Assembly (NCBI RefSeq): GCF_000424665.1
Contig: NZ_AUKI01000004.1
Location: 1 to 64,000 of the forward strand
Origin: Salinimicrobium terrae DSM 17865
Lineage (GTDB): Bacteria; Bacteroidota; Bacteroidia; Flavobacteriales; Flavobacteriaceae
DNA: 64,000 bases
Direction: 5' to 3'
In this document: positions 34,173 to 43,707 of the stretch, piece by piece
How the letters are laid out: every line of letters starts with the position of its first letter
Numbering within the stretch: the stretch's first letter is position 1
Translations under genes and position numbers: made by a program
The notes under the pieces: generated by a model
Seen by the model: the letters and a program-made list of their open reading frames with translations, nothing else
The model's database searches: none
Told to the model about the DNA's origin: nothing

Positions 34173-35426
34173 TCAGGAAGCTAAATATTCCTCACCCACT
34201 AAGATACCATAAACTTTTCCTTTCAATTCTTTTCCCATGAATAAACTGTTTTTAGAAGTACTTAAAATATGCTCTTTTTGAAAGATATATTCCCTGTCCG
34301 GATCAAAGAAACTGAAGTTAGCCGGAGATCCTTCATCAATAACATTTTCCCCTAGATTAAATCTTGATTTACCGGAAGTAAGAACTTTGACTGTTGTTCT
34401 AACCGAGAACAACTTCAGCAAGGCTCCTAAAGCCGATTCCAGGCCCAGGGTGCCAAAAAGGGCATTATCGAATTCCACTTTTTTGTGCTCCACATCAATA
34501 GGAATATGATCTGAAGTTACCATATCAATGGTGCCATCTTTAACGCCTGAAATCAAAGCCTTAACATCAGATTTTGTCCTAAGAGGCGGGAGTACTTTGG
34601 CATTGGTATCAAATTCATTAAGAACTTCATCTGTTAAAAAAAGATTGTGAATGGCCACACTGCATGAAACATCCAGACCTCTTTCCTTTGCATCTCGAAT
34701 AATTTCGACAGATTTTGCTGTGGAAATCGTGGGTATATGAAGTTTTCCCCCTGTGTACTCAAGAATATAAAGGTCCCTGGTGATTTGTAGTTCCTCGGCT
34801 AAAGCCGGAATTCCTTTTAATCCTAACATGGTGCTACTCTCATGCTCATTGACCTGCCCGTTGAGTGCGATCCTGTCTTCCTGCGGAAAGGACATAACAA
34901 GTCCATCGAAATTTTGAGAATACTGTAGCGCCAGTTTTAATAAATTAGGATTGGAAACGGACTTTTTGAAATCTCCAAAAGCTACGGCTCCTGCCTGTTG
35001 CATGTCATAAAGTTCAGCCATATCCTTTCCTTCACTTTTGCGGGTAAGTGCACCAATAGGCAGTAAGGAGACGGGCTGTTTTTCAGCTTTATTTTTCAAG
35101 AAAGTAACAGCACCTTTATTGTCGGTCACCGGATCGTGACCCGGATTTAAAGCTATTGCAGTAAAGCCGCTATAAGCTGCTGTTCTTAATCCGTTTTCAA
35201 GAGTTTCTCTTTCTTCAAACCCCGGTTCCCCAAAATTAATGCTACTGTCAAACCAACCCTGGGAAACGTGCAGATTTTCAAAATTGACTTCCAGGTCAGG
35301 TTTACGCACTTTCACTACGGGAGCGATTTCCTTAATAATACCATTTTCCACCAGGATATCCATCACTTTATTGTTGTATGGACTTTCATTATCAATAATC
35401 CGGGCAGATTTGATGAGTATTTTCAT
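34173..35426 (-). CDS. Dihydroorotase-like protein lacking metal ligands (probable pseudo-enzyme)
   Basis: A 417-residue amidohydrolase closely resembling type I dihydroorotase (PyrC), which normally cyclises carbamoyl-aspartate in pyrimidine synthesis. The metal-binding DxHxH signature is replaced by D60-S-S62-I-N64 in GWFDSSINFGEPGFEE, so both first-strand histidines are gone. The usual HVST histidine is T233 (HIPTISTAKSV), and the PHHL motif reads IHNL (260-262). The SDHIPID Asp (D306) remains. A hydrolytic zinc site is therefore unlikely, and a structural or regulatory partner of aspartate transcarbamoylase is a reasonable guess. The start overlaps the BatA gene's stop by 4 bases. Confidence 0.85.
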   Translation of the reverse strand: MKILIKSARIIDNESPYNNKVMDILVENGIIKEIAPVVKVRKPDLEVNFENLHVSQGWFDSSINFGEPGFEERETLENGLRTAAYSGFTAIALNPGHDPVTDNKGAVTFLKNKAEKQPVSLLPIGALTRKSEGKDMAELYDMQQAGAVAFGDFKKSVSNPNLLKLALQYSQNFDGLVMSFPQEDRIALNGQVNEHESSTMLGLKGIPALAEELQITRDLYILEYTGGKLHIPTISTAKSVEIIRDAKERGLDVSCSVAIHNLFLTDEVLNEFDTNAKVLPPLRTKSDVKALISGVKDGTIDMVTSDHIPIDVEHKKVEFDNALFGTLGLESALGALLKLFSVRTTVKVLTSGKSRFNLGENVIDEGSPANFSFFDPDREYIFQKEHILSTSKNSLFMGKELKGKVYGILVGEEYLAS

Positions 35427-37348
35427 TTGAAGAATTTAAGAATGAGTATTTCAGTAAGTAAGAAAAACAATGCAAAAATAATAAACCATTTCCAAAGGCT
35501 GTCTACTTCATTAGCCGATTCAATTTTCGAAAAAACTCCCGGAATGGAGGAGTGTACGGAAACTTTTTCTCTTTCGGTTAATAATGTATTTACAGGATCA
35601 CTCTCCGTCCTAGGTACATTAAAACTAAGAGTCTTCAGTATAGTTTCGTCTTGCAGTACGTCAAAATGTCCCGGTCTTTTTGGCAGCTCATCAAGTACAA
35701 GTTGGACCTTGTTCTGAGAACTTTGCTGTTGCGGGATGAAAGTGGTTTCAGGAGAGGATAATTTAAGTATCTCGTCTTTTTCAAGATTCGCCTGAATTCC
35801 AATCGTTTGGGATCTACCCAATATATTATACATGTTAGACCCTGAAATAGCAGTATTCCCAATATTGTAAAAAGTAGGAACAATGAGGGGAGAATTTTTA
35901 AAGTTGGAATTCTCTCTGTCTAATGCTGCTGTAAATACGAAAACATCGTCTTGTTCAAAAAGAAAAGCCTGTCCGTTTTGATATTCAAGAATACCTGCGG
36001 TCGCTTTACTTAAAGGGAAGGAGCTCTGTACTTTTGGATATTCAAAATTTGAAACCCTTTCGTTAAAGACACTATTATACAGTGGGTGCTCGAATATGAT
36101 ATCGGTGATCAATTTTTCCTCTGTGTTCAAAGGTCCGAAAGTTGGTAGTTCCAGATTTTTCAGGAGCGTGTTGTAATCCTTGATTTCTCCCTCTACTGTG
36201 GGAATAATTACCAGTAAAACTTCTTCTTTAACCAGTTGTTGAAGAAGATTGAGCATAGAAAAAGGAATTTTTTCGGGCTGGTTCAGGATAACAAGGTTCG
36301 CCTGGGAGAGGAGGTTATAATCAATATTGTTCTCAGGAAGAATCGCCAGATTAAATTCAGGAGAATTATAGATCCTTTGCAGAAAATCTGATTCGGTATC
36401 TCCAATCACTACCACATTCACCGGAGCGATTTCGTTAATGCTGAAGTACAACCTGTTGTCGAATTGTAGTCCGTTGTCTTCAATTTCTATCTTCCCATGA
36501 GGTATGGCACCTGCGGCAAGATTAAAGGTGGTTCTTCCTTTTAGATCTTCATTTAGTTCTATTGTTTTTCTTGCGAGCATGCGATCCCCATTATATAAAC
36601 CTACGGCAACTTCCTCCTGCCTATCTCCAAAAGCCGAAAAAGACACATTAAGAACAGTTTCATCCAGTCCCCGGTTTGAAACCCAGGCAGAATCTACTGC
36701 AACGTTGGAGAAGTTTTCCGGACTTGACTGTACAAGATAGGTGTTGATATCATTTCCCAGGGCAGAGACAGAATCCTGCAGATGCTGAAAATCGGAAATC
36801 GCAATGAAGTTTTTCTGAGAATTAGTTGAATTTCGGAAAAGGTTTTGAGCTTTTAATTCAACAGCTCTCCAGGAGAGTTCTGTGGGTGAAAAATTTTCTT
36901 CTTGTACTCTTTCACGTAAACTGTTAACAGTAATTTCCCGATATTCTTCATCATTGGTGAATAAGGTCACCATTTCTTCTTCGGGAATATTCTCCAGGAG
37001 ATCCTGAATGCTTCTTCTTAAAAGTATGCCGTTCTTTCCCTGGGCCTGCATACTGTAGGAGTTATCCAGGTAGATTACCGTTTCAGTTTCCTTAATTTCG
37101 CCCGAAGCAGGAGGGAAGTAGGGTTGCGCAAAGGCAATAATGACACAGGCTAGAAGTAGCAGCCTGGTACAAAGGATAAGAAACTTTTTTATTCGGGAAC
37201 TTTTTCGGGTCTGTAGGACAGCCTTTTTAAGGAATTTGACATTGGTGAATTCAGTAGTCCTGAACCTTCGGAGTTGAAACAGGTGTACCAGGATTGGGAT
37301 CACCAGTAAAATCAAGGCATAAAGCAGTTCCGGATATTTAAAGTACAT
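35423..37348 (-). CDS. BatA-domain / von Willebrand factor A-like membrane protein
   Basis: A 641-residue membrane protein. The N-terminus has the BatA (aerotolerance-regulator N-terminal) signature: FKYPELLYALILLVIPILVH, then FQLRRFRTTEFTNVKFLKKA, a second helix FLILCTRLLLLACVIIAFAQ, and a vWA-type beginning TVIYLDNSYSMQAQGKNG (MIDAS-like DxSxS). A large periplasmic part follows, ending in a C-terminal helix (SLWKWFIIFALFFLLTEILI). Such proteins are conserved in Bacteroidota next to pyrC-like genes; function unknown. The ATG at 37348 is used; seven upstream residues are optional. Confidence 0.8.
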   Translation of the reverse strand: MYFKYPELLYALILLVIPILVHLFQLRRFRTTEFTNVKFLKKAVLQTRKSSRIKKFLILCTRLLLLACVIIAFAQPYFPPASGEIKETETVIYLDNSYSMQAQGKNGILLRRSIQDLLENIPEEEMVTLFTNDEEYREITVNSLRERVQEENFSPTELSWRAVELKAQNLFRNSTNSQKNFIAISDFQHLQDSVSALGNDINTYLVQSSPENFSNVAVDSAWVSNRGLDETVLNVSFSAFGDRQEEVAVGLYNGDRMLARKTIELNEDLKGRTTFNLAAGAIPHGKIEIEDNGLQFDNRLYFSINEIAPVNVVVIGDTESDFLQRIYNSPEFNLAILPENNIDYNLLSQANLVILNQPEKIPFSMLNLLQQLVKEEVLLVIIPTVEGEIKDYNTLLKNLELPTFGPLNTEEKLITDIIFEHPLYNSVFNERVSNFEYPKVQSSFPLSKATAGILEYQNGQAFLFEQDDVFVFTAALDRENSNFKNSPLIVPTFYNIGNTAISGSNMYNILGRSQTIGIQANLEKDEILKLSSPETTFIPQQQSSQNKVQLVLDELPKRPGHFDVLQDETILKTLSFNVPRTESDPVNTLLTEREKVSVHSSIPGVFSKIESANEVDSLWKWFIIFALFFLLTEILILKFFK

Positions 37349-37371
37349 GCGCAGGCATTCTTTTGTCAAAT

Positions 37372-37400
37372 ATAAAAAAAGGTCTTAGCAAGACCTTTTA
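37372..37400 (-). terminator. Terminator overlapping the histidine kinase stop codon
   Basis: On the minus strand AAAAGGTCTT-GCT-AAGACCTTTTTTT. The stem contains the last codons (K-R-S-C) and the TAA of the kinase gene. Confidence 0.7.
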
Positions 37401-38563
37401 ATTTGAAACTTAAAATTACTGCCTTCTCCCGGTTCAGATTCAATTGTAATATCTCCTCCCAGGTGCGTCAAAATTTTTTTAACGGTTGCCAGGCCAATGC
37501 CACTTCCAGGGTTGCCATCCCGGTCATTGAGATCCAGAGTGGTGAACAGGTCGAATATTTTACCAAAGCTCTCTCTCGGTATTCCGTCACCGTTATCTTT
37601 AACCTCAAACTCGTAGAAATTCTCAAGACTTCTGAATTCAATTTCTACTCTGCGCTTTTCCTTATGATTATACTTAAGCGCGTTACTTATAAGGTTAAAG
37701 AAAATTTGGGTAAGAGCAGCTTTATTTACCTTTTTTAGAATCCCTTTTTCCGGGTAAGTGATCTGGATATTTGGGCTTACGGTGTAAAGATTTACGATGT
37801 TTTTGAAGAAGGTTTTTAAATCCACATCTTCCTCCTCTTTTTCCAGAATTCGTTCGCTACGGTAAAAAACCAACAACCCGTCAACATAGTTCCTTAAACT
37901 GTGAGAAGCCTGGGAAAGAAATTCAATATACTGCTGAGTCTCCTCATCAAATTTTTCCTTATTTTCTTCTTTTAATAATTCCACGAGGGAAATAATGTTA
38001 GCAAGGGGAGATTTAATATCATGGGATACAACGCTGGCAAATCTCTCCAGCTCCTTAAAACGCTGTTCCAGATCCTGCTGAATACGCTGGTACTGGTTTT
38101 GTTGTTTTCTAAAAGCAATATCATTTAGGATTTGATTAACGAGAACTTTTAAAGAACGTTTTTGGTTTTGGGCTAACCTGGTGCTCTTGGGGTCAAAAAG
38201 GCCAATAATGCCGAGTTTTTCACCTGTTGCAGTAATTACCGGTACAGCAATGATATTTTCATTTTCAAATCCTGGAATGTTTAGTTCCTGTTCGTTAAAA
38301 ATAAGAACCTCATTCTGCTCAAGCACCTGTTCCCACAGCGAAGTCCCTGTATCAAATTCTTCAATTGGTAAACCGTAAGTACTTTTAATCCACGCCCGTT
38401 CATTTTCCACAACTACCAGAGCCGCAGCCGGAGCCTGAACTACCTGGGAACAGAGAAAAAGAAGATCAGAAAAATCGCTGTCTGCAGAGGTCTTTAGGAT
38501 CTGAAATTCTTCGGGAGCCGGGTGTTGACGGCTTCCAATTTTCTGAATTTGGGAATTGGGCAT
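37385..38563 (-). CDS. Soluble GAF-domain sensor histidine kinase
   Basis: A 392-residue kinase without transmembrane segments. The N-terminal ~150 residues form a GAF-like sensor domain (FLCSQVVQAPAAALVVVENE through GEKLGIIGLFDPKS). After a linker come the phospho-acceptor H-box FASVVSHDIKSPLANII, N-box FFNLISNALKYNHK, and the G boxes VKDNGDGIPRESFG and GSGIGLATVKKIL. This is a bacteriophytochrome-like cytosolic kinase, so it senses an internal signal. No response regulator is adjacent, so it is an orphan here. Its own terminator overlaps the stop. Confidence 0.9.
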   Translation of the reverse strand: MPNSQIQKIGSRQHPAPEEFQILKTSADSDFSDLLFLCSQVVQAPAAALVVVENERAWIKSTYGLPIEEFDTGTSLWEQVLEQNEVLIFNEQELNIPGFENENIIAVPVITATGEKLGIIGLFDPKSTRLAQNQKRSLKVLVNQILNDIAFRKQQNQYQRIQQDLEQRFKELERFASVVSHDIKSPLANIISLVELLKEENKEKFDEETQQYIEFLSQASHSLRNYVDGLLVFYRSERILEKEEEDVDLKTFFKNIVNLYTVSPNIQITYPEKGILKKVNKAALTQIFFNLISNALKYNHKEKRRVEIEFRSLENFYEFEVKDNGDGIPRESFGKIFDLFTTLDLNDRDGNPGSGIGLATVKKILTHLGGDITIESEPGEGSNFKFQIKRSC

Positions 38564-38656
38564 AAATATCAACCTTAGAACTAGTTAAAGATATCAATTG
38601 CTTCTAAAAAATTTGGAATTAAACTTAAAATATTTGAGAAAGTTCCTACAGTAGGA

Positions 38657-39430
38657 CTAATAATTCTCAAAGACGCCAAGGCCAAATAATGCAAAATCAT
38701 ATTTTACCGGGTCCTGACGGTCAAGTTTCCGAAGATTTGTATCAAGTTCAGCCAAAGCTTTGGCGTCATTTTGTTTGCGCTTTAGAAGTCCCAGTTTTCT
38801 GGCAACATTCCCCGAATGTACATCCAGCGGACAACTAAGTTGAGCGGGGGAAAGACTTTTCCAAATACCCAGATCTACATTCCTTGAGTCATTTCGTACC
38901 ATCCAACGCAAAAACATATTGATCCTCTTAGCTGCGGAATTCTTTAACGGGTCACTCACATGTTTTTCGGTCCTTTTCTCGTGAGGTAATTCGAAAAATA
39001 TTTTCTTAAATTCGTGGATTGCAGGTTGTAAGCTATCTTTACTTGAATGTTTACTAAATATGTGTTCCAGGCCTTGGTGCTCCCTGTAAATGTTTTGAAA
39101 AGCTGTAATAAAATAAATTAGATCGCCACCATTAAAAGTGCGATGAACAAATTTTTCCAACTTTTCCAGGTCAGTTTCTGAATGATTTTGAACAAAATCA
39201 TAAGGAGCATATTCCAGCAATCCTATCAATGAATTGGCATTCTTGAGAATACTTTTCCTGTTACCCCAGGAAATTGTCGCTGTTAAGAATCCCGAAATCT
39301 CAATGTCTTCTTTTTTACTGAAAAGATGAGGGATCTGCACAGGATCTGTTTCAATAAATTCGGCTGTGTTGTATTGATCAACCTTAAAGTCAAGAAATTC
39401 TTTAAGTTCGGTTTTTGTCATTAATGACAT
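38657..39430 (-). CDS. TIGR02757 (DUF2400) family protein
   Basis: A 257-residue cytoplasmic protein. The blocks TATISWGNRKSILKNANSLI, FNGGDLIYFITAFQNIY, KRINMFLRWMVRNDSRNVDLGIW and PLDVHSGNVARKLGLLKRKQND are characteristic of TIGR02757/DUF2400, a conserved family of Bacteroidota and some others that I think is distantly related to helix-hairpin-helix DNA glycosylases (C-terminal LDVHSGNVAR helix pair). The function is unproven. Start either 39430 or 39421 (MTKTELKEFL). It lies downstream of the LolD-like ATPase gene. Confidence 0.75.
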   Translation of the reverse strand: MSLMTKTELKEFLDFKVDQYNTAEFIETDPVQIPHLFSKKEDIEISGFLTATISWGNRKSILKNANSLIGLLEYAPYDFVQNHSETDLEKLEKFVHRTFNGGDLIYFITAFQNIYREHQGLEHIFSKHSSKDSLQPAIHEFKKIFFELPHEKRTEKHVSDPLKNSAAKRINMFLRWMVRNDSRNVDLGIWKSLSPAQLSCPLDVHSGNVARKLGLLKRKQNDAKALAELDTNLRKLDRQDPVKYDFALFGLGVFENY

Positions 39431-39500
39431 GAAATTTTTAATGAGATGTGACTCGGGATTTATACTAAATATTTCTATGGATTACAGGAACATTTAAATT

Positions 39501-40160
39501 TTAAACGATTTTCCCGTCTACCATAGTCAATTTTTTGTCGGCCATGTTCGCGAGTTCTTCGTTATGGGTAACGATGACAAATGTTTGTCCAAATTCTTTT
39601 CTGAGGTCGAAAAAAAGCTTGTGCAGATTTTCTGCCGATTCACTATCCAGGTTACCCGAAGGTTCATCGGCAAAGATAACTCCCGGATTGTTAATAAGAG
39701 AGCGGGCTACGGCAACACGTTGTTGTTCCCCGCCACTCATTTCGGCTGGTTTGTGATCTGCTCTTTCTGAAAGTCCAAGGAAGCCCAAAAGTTCTTTGGC
39801 TCTTTTTTCAGTCTCAGCTTTGTTTCGGTTTCCGATAAAAGCCGGAATACAAATGTTTTCAAGGGCAGTAAACTCCGGTAACAACTGGTGAAACTGAAAA
39901 ATAAATCCAATATTCTCGTTCCTAAATCTCGCCAGATCCTTGGAGTTCAGGGAATAGACATCTATCCCATTCACCTTTAATAGACTATCTTTATTTCGGT
40001 CAGGTTTTTCGAGGGTTCCAAGAATCTGAAGCAAAGTTGTCTTTCCCGCCCCGGATGCGCCAACAATGGAAACAATTTCACTTTTTGGTATATGCAGGTC
40101 TACTCCCTTTAAAACATGAAGGTCATTGTAGCTTTTATGAATGTTTCGAGCTTCTATCAT
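39501..40160 (-). CDS. ABC transporter ATP-binding protein (LolD/MacB type)
   Basis: A 219-residue ATPase. Walker [14 protein letters not shown]-loop [18 protein letters not shown], signature [15 protein letters not shown], Walker [15 protein letters not shown] and the H-switch [12 protein letters not shown] are complete. The closest group is LolD, which powers lipoprotein release from the inner membrane, or the related MacB-type exporters. No permease gene is adjacent, so it must work with one encoded elsewhere. It is 21 bases downstream of the DUF5916 gene and probably in one transcript. Confidence 0.9.
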   Translation of the reverse strand: MIEARNIHKSYNDLHVLKGVDLHIPKSEIVSIVGASGAGKTTLLQILGTLEKPDRNKDSLLKVNGIDVYSLNSKDLARFRNENIGFIFQFHQLLPEFTALENICIPAFIGNRNKAETEKRAKELLGFLGLSERADHKPAEMSGGEQQRVAVARSLINNPGVIFADEPSGNLDSESAENLHKLFFDLRKEFGQTFVIVTHNEELANMADKKLTMVDGKIV

Positions 40161-40181
40161 ATTTAGGATCTTGTTGCAATA

Positions 40182-42623
40182 TTAACCTTTAATAGTATTT
40201 TTTATGGTATTATAATCCAAATAATAAACAACACGTAGGGAAAGATTATGCCTTGCGGGCTGCCCAAACAAATTATCGAGACTTTCCAGATAAGCCAGTT
40301 CACTCTGCTTATCAACCTTGAAAAGGGAATTACGATAAAGCAGAATCATTTCACTACCGGGAGCAAACCGCCACTGGTAACTCAGGTCGAGATTCCATAT
40401 ATTGAAATTTGCATCAGGATCATTTTCCTCATTAAGTTTGTAGTCAAAGGGAACTAAACTGCCATTACTTTGCAGGCGGGTGAAGCTATTATTTCCAAAG
40501 TCTGCTGAAGACCAAAAATTCCTGAAGCTAAGACTTAATGCTTCATGGGTATTAAAATTGTAATTTCCCTGCAGGGAATTTTCAACACTCTGCATGGAAC
40601 GGGTGCCAAAAATGACATTTTTGGGGAGTAATGTTACAAAGCTTTCCCTGTCATTTTCATTCATAAATTCAAAGGAGTAAATGATCATGAACTTGTTGCT
40701 AATTCTCAACCGCGGGCTAAAGCTGAAGTTAATTTGACCGTGCTGCGTTCCCAGATACTTATTGTAACCCAGCCGTGAATCAACTGCAATTCTTTTTCGG
40801 TAATCTGAAGAAATCCAACCTTCAGCTGAAGCATTTTCTGAATAAGTAATAAAGGAATTCTCACGGCGGGGTTCGAAAAAATCTTTAAAGGGAGTGCTGT
40901 AATTTACGGAACCTCCAAAAGCAAAACGGTCTCGGGTCATTGCGAAGAAGCTGGATCCCAGGTTATTTGTTACTACAACGTCGGGATCGTAGCGCCGCTG
41001 ATGATTGCCATACAACCTGATATTGTAACTGTTGAAAATTCCATGGGGCTCAAAAATGCGGTAGGAGGTATCCCAGAAAAAGTTGTTGTAATTGTTAATA
41101 AAATTCAACCCCAGGTCGTTGATATCATAGGTCTTATTGGCAAATTCATGAGAAATCCCATAGCGGAATTTTCCCTTGGTGCGAGCAAAGCCGAATTCTG
41201 ATGCAAAACCTGTTTTATTCCTATCGGTGTAATTTATCCGACTCATCTTAGCCTCTCCCGAAAAGTTAAAAGAACTAGCTTTATTATAGACATCAAACAG
41301 AAATCCGGTGACATTACCATCTCTAAAATGTCCTTCCCTGGTAACATTGGTATTGATGATGGAAACAGAAGATTTTTGGTCGAATTGCTGATCTAGTACA
41401 AAGATGTTGTAATTCGCCAAAGGTGCTGTCACAAATTCTCTTTCCTTTCCAGTAATTCTATTGTAGTACCTGGCTTTTTGGCTTTTAGTAATTGCATTAA
41501 AAAACCCTATTCCCAGACCGTTTTCCGTTCTTCCGGAGATCTTCAGAGCATTCAGGAGGTTCGTAGTTTCAGGATTCTCTATTATGTCTTCATTTTCCAG
41601 CCTCGCATCCTGGGCTTCATTAAATCCAATAGGTGTATCACCAATTCTGCGGGAATAGAAAAGGTTGCCTTTGGTAAAAAGTTCAGTTCCTTCAGTAAAA
41701 AATGCCCTGTTTTCGCCAAACGTCTGTTCAAAGGGACCGAGATTCAGCTCAACTTCATCATAGGCTGTCTGCCCAAAGTCGGGAACTAATGTTGCGTCCA
41801 GAGTAAAGGCATCATTAATTCCATACTTGAAGTCCATTCCTGCATTGAAAGCAGTGGTTGCTTCATCATCAAAATAATTGACCTCGCCCGACACGTATGG
41901 ATAAAAACTCAGCCGTACCGGCGCGTCAATATTTTCTATCCCCTTTAAAAGGCCATTGTAGTGGGTGCTTATCCCCACAGATTTATTGATATAATTCCAA
42001 ACATAGGTTTCGTTGAGATAACTGATGTGGCGGCCTAATTGCATACTCCAAAGCTGCTCTTCAATTTTGGGAAACCTTAAGGCAGAGTAGGGGATCTCCA
42101 TTTCAACATACCAGCCTTCATCATCTAAGGAAACATTTGCTTCCCATACTACATTATATGCAAAATCTTCATTCTCACCTTTCATTTTTGCATCGGCAAG
42201 AGTACCTGCAGCCGTAACATAGAAGCGGGTTTGATTTTCTCCGTCATTATAAGTGTTTAGATCAAAAAAGAAGTAATCTGTGGTGGGAATGTTATCACGT
42301 TGGGCGAATTCACGTCTTATTTGGGACGGTTCTTCATCATATAGATATGCGGCCACATAAATTGCCTCGTCGTTGTATGCGATTTTAACTTCGGTTTGAT
42401 GTGTACTTCGGGAAGGCTTGCCATCTCCCGGTTCATACATTACAAAATTGGTAGCTACGGGAATGTTCTGCCATATAACATCATTCGGCACCCCATCAAT
42501 TACGGGTTTACTTTCAATTCTTGTAGTCGTATATGTTTTTTTCTGCCGAAGTCCATTGTGCTGTGAAAACAGTGATGCTGTGATCATAAAAAGCAATATT
42601 AACAGCGCGTTTTTAGGGAGCAT
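40182..42623 (-). CDS. DUF5916 outer-membrane-type protein with CBM9-like N-terminal domain
   Basis: An 813-residue exported protein: signal peptide (LLILLFMITASLFSQ), then a CBM9-like beta-sandwich (SKPVIDGVPNDVIWQNIPV through EAIYVAAYLYDEEPSQI), then a long series of amphipathic strands ending in RVVYYLDYNTIKNTIKG. This matches the DUF5916 arrangement common in Bacteroidota, whose C-terminal part is predicted to be an outer-membrane barrel. The ligand is not known; the CBM9-like domain suggests carbohydrates but could bind others. It is the first gene of a probable operon and is divergent from msrA. Confidence 0.85.
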   Translation of the reverse strand: MLPKNALLILLFMITASLFSQHNGLRQKKTYTTTRIESKPVIDGVPNDVIWQNIPVATNFVMYEPGDGKPSRSTHQTEVKIAYNDEAIYVAAYLYDEEPSQIRREFAQRDNIPTTDYFFFDLNTYNDGENQTRFYVTAAGTLADAKMKGENEDFAYNVVWEANVSLDDEGWYVEMEIPYSALRFPKIEEQLWSMQLGRHISYLNETYVWNYINKSVGISTHYNGLLKGIENIDAPVRLSFYPYVSGEVNYFDDEATTAFNAGMDFKYGINDAFTLDATLVPDFGQTAYDEVELNLGPFEQTFGENRAFFTEGTELFTKGNLFYSRRIGDTPIGFNEAQDARLENEDIIENPETTNLLNALKISGRTENGLGIGFFNAITKSQKARYYNRITGKEREFVTAPLANYNIFVLDQQFDQKSSVSIINTNVTREGHFRDGNVTGFLFDVYNKASSFNFSGEAKMSRINYTDRNKTGFASEFGFARTKGKFRYGISHEFANKTYDINDLGLNFINNYNNFFWDTSYRIFEPHGIFNSYNIRLYGNHQRRYDPDVVVTNNLGSSFFAMTRDRFAFGGSVNYSTPFKDFFEPRRENSFITYSENASAEGWISSDYRKRIAVDSRLGYNKYLGTQHGQINFSFSPRLRISNKFMIIYSFEFMNENDRESFVTLLPKNVIFGTRSMQSVENSLQGNYNFNTHEALSLSFRNFWSSADFGNNSFTRLQSNGSLVPFDYKLNEENDPDANFNIWNLDLSYQWRFAPGSEMILLYRNSLFKVDKQSELAYLESLDNLFGQPARHNLSLRVVYYLDYNTIKNTIKG

Positions 42624-42730
42624 TAGGTTTAATTAAAGGCAGTGTCTTCCTGAAATGCAATGTTACGAAATCCTGTAATTTTATAATTGGAAGGTTGCTG
42701 CTTTTTCCCTATTTTTTGGAAAAAGAAAAT

Positions 42731-43282
42731 ATGGAAGAACAACAATTGGAAAAGGCCACCTTGGCCGGAGGATGTTTTTGGTGTACCGAAGCTGTTTTTC
42801 AGCGGGTAGAAGGAGTGAAGCAGGTAACATCAGGGTTTACCGGCGGAAACATTAAAAATCCACCGTACCGTGAAGTAGTTGGCGGAAGAACTGGTCACGC
42901 AGAATCAATAGAAATAAAGTTTGACCCTAAAATTGTCACTTTTGAAGAGCTACTGTATATGTTTTTTGCTACTCATGATCCCACAACGCTCAACCGGCAG
43001 CAAAATGATGTAGGAACACATTACCGTAGTGCCATTTTTTACCATTCTGATGCTCAAAAAGAAACAGCAGAAGAAGTGATCAGGAAACTGCAAGAAGATA
43101 AGACTTTTAAAGATCCTATAGTGACAGAAGTTTCCCCGGCGGGAGAATTTTATATCGCCGAACAGGAACATCATGATTATTACAATCAAAACCGAAATCA
43201 GCCATATTGCAGAGTGATCATTGATCCAAAGGTTCAGAAACTTAAAAACAGTTTTTCCAAAAAAGTCAAAAATGAACTCTGA
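42731..43282 (+). CDS. msrA: Peptide methionine sulfoxide reductase MsrA
   Basis: Reduces (S)-methionine sulfoxide in proteins. The catalytic Cys is C15 in AGGCFWCTEAVFQ; the FTGGNIKNPPYREVVGGRTGHAE block and EQEHHDYYNQN segment are standard. The ATG at 42731 gives a 183-residue protein of normal size without signal peptide; an earlier ATG at 42695 would add an implausible leader. No MsrB domain is fused, and resolving cysteines beyond C18 are not obvious, so recycling may use C18 or an external thiol. Confidence 0.94.
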   Translation: MEEQQLEKATLAGGCFWCTEAVFQRVEGVKQVTSGFTGGNIKNPPYREVVGGRTGHAESIEIKFDPKIVTFEELLYMFFATHDPTTLNRQQNDVGTHYRSAIFYHSDAQKETAEEVIRKLQEDKTFKDPIVTEVSPAGEFYIAEQEHHDYYNQNRNQPYCRVIIDPKVQKLKNSFSKKVKNEL

Positions 43283-43329
43283 CCTAAACTGGCACTTTTC
43301 TTGTGTTACCAGGTGAAAAGCTATAACAG

Positions 43330-43635
43330 ATGAACACAGATAAAAGGAAATTATTAATTAAAGGACTTTTTTACGATGCTATTGGTATGGCAAGTGGAGC
43401 AGTACCTTTGGTTGGCGGATTTTTGGATCTTTTGTGGGCACCTTATGCCGCAAAGAAAATGTCTGCCATGTATCCGGGGAAAAAGGGGAAATTAGCCTCT
43501 GTCCTGGTATTTATTGAGGAAATCCTGCCATTTAGCGATATTATTCCAACCTTTACTTTAATGTGGCTTTACACCTTCGTATGGCAAAAAGGAGAGGATT
43601 ATGGGGAATTAAGGCCTATAAGAGTGAGAAGCTAA
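43330..43635 (+). CDS. Small conserved membrane protein
   Basis: A 101-residue protein with two hydrophobic segments (ASGAVPLVGGFLDLLWAPYA and IIPTFTLMWLYTFVWQ) and conserved-looking glycine and proline residues (GMASGAVPLVGG, EEILPFSDIIP). No known motif and no named family recalled with certainty. It follows msrA by about 47 bases on the same strand and ends before a strong terminator, so it is likely in the msrA transcript. Confidence 0.6.
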   Translation: MNTDKRKLLIKGLFYDAIGMASGAVPLVGGFLDLLWAPYAAKKMSAMYPGKKGKLASVLVFIEEILPFSDIIPTFTLMWLYTFVWQKGEDYGELRPIRVRS

Positions 43636-43656
43636 ATAGACGAATTTCGATAAATT

Positions 43657-43697
43657 AAAAAAGCCGGTTGCTCTTAGCAACCGGCTTTTTATTTTTA
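43657..43697. terminator. Bidirectional terminator between convergent genes
   Basis: AAAAAGCCGGTTGCT, short loop, AGCAACCGGCTTTTT with T-runs on both strands. It serves the small membrane-protein gene and the TonB receptor gene. Confidence 0.9.
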
Positions 43698-43707
43698 ATT
43701 CAATCTT

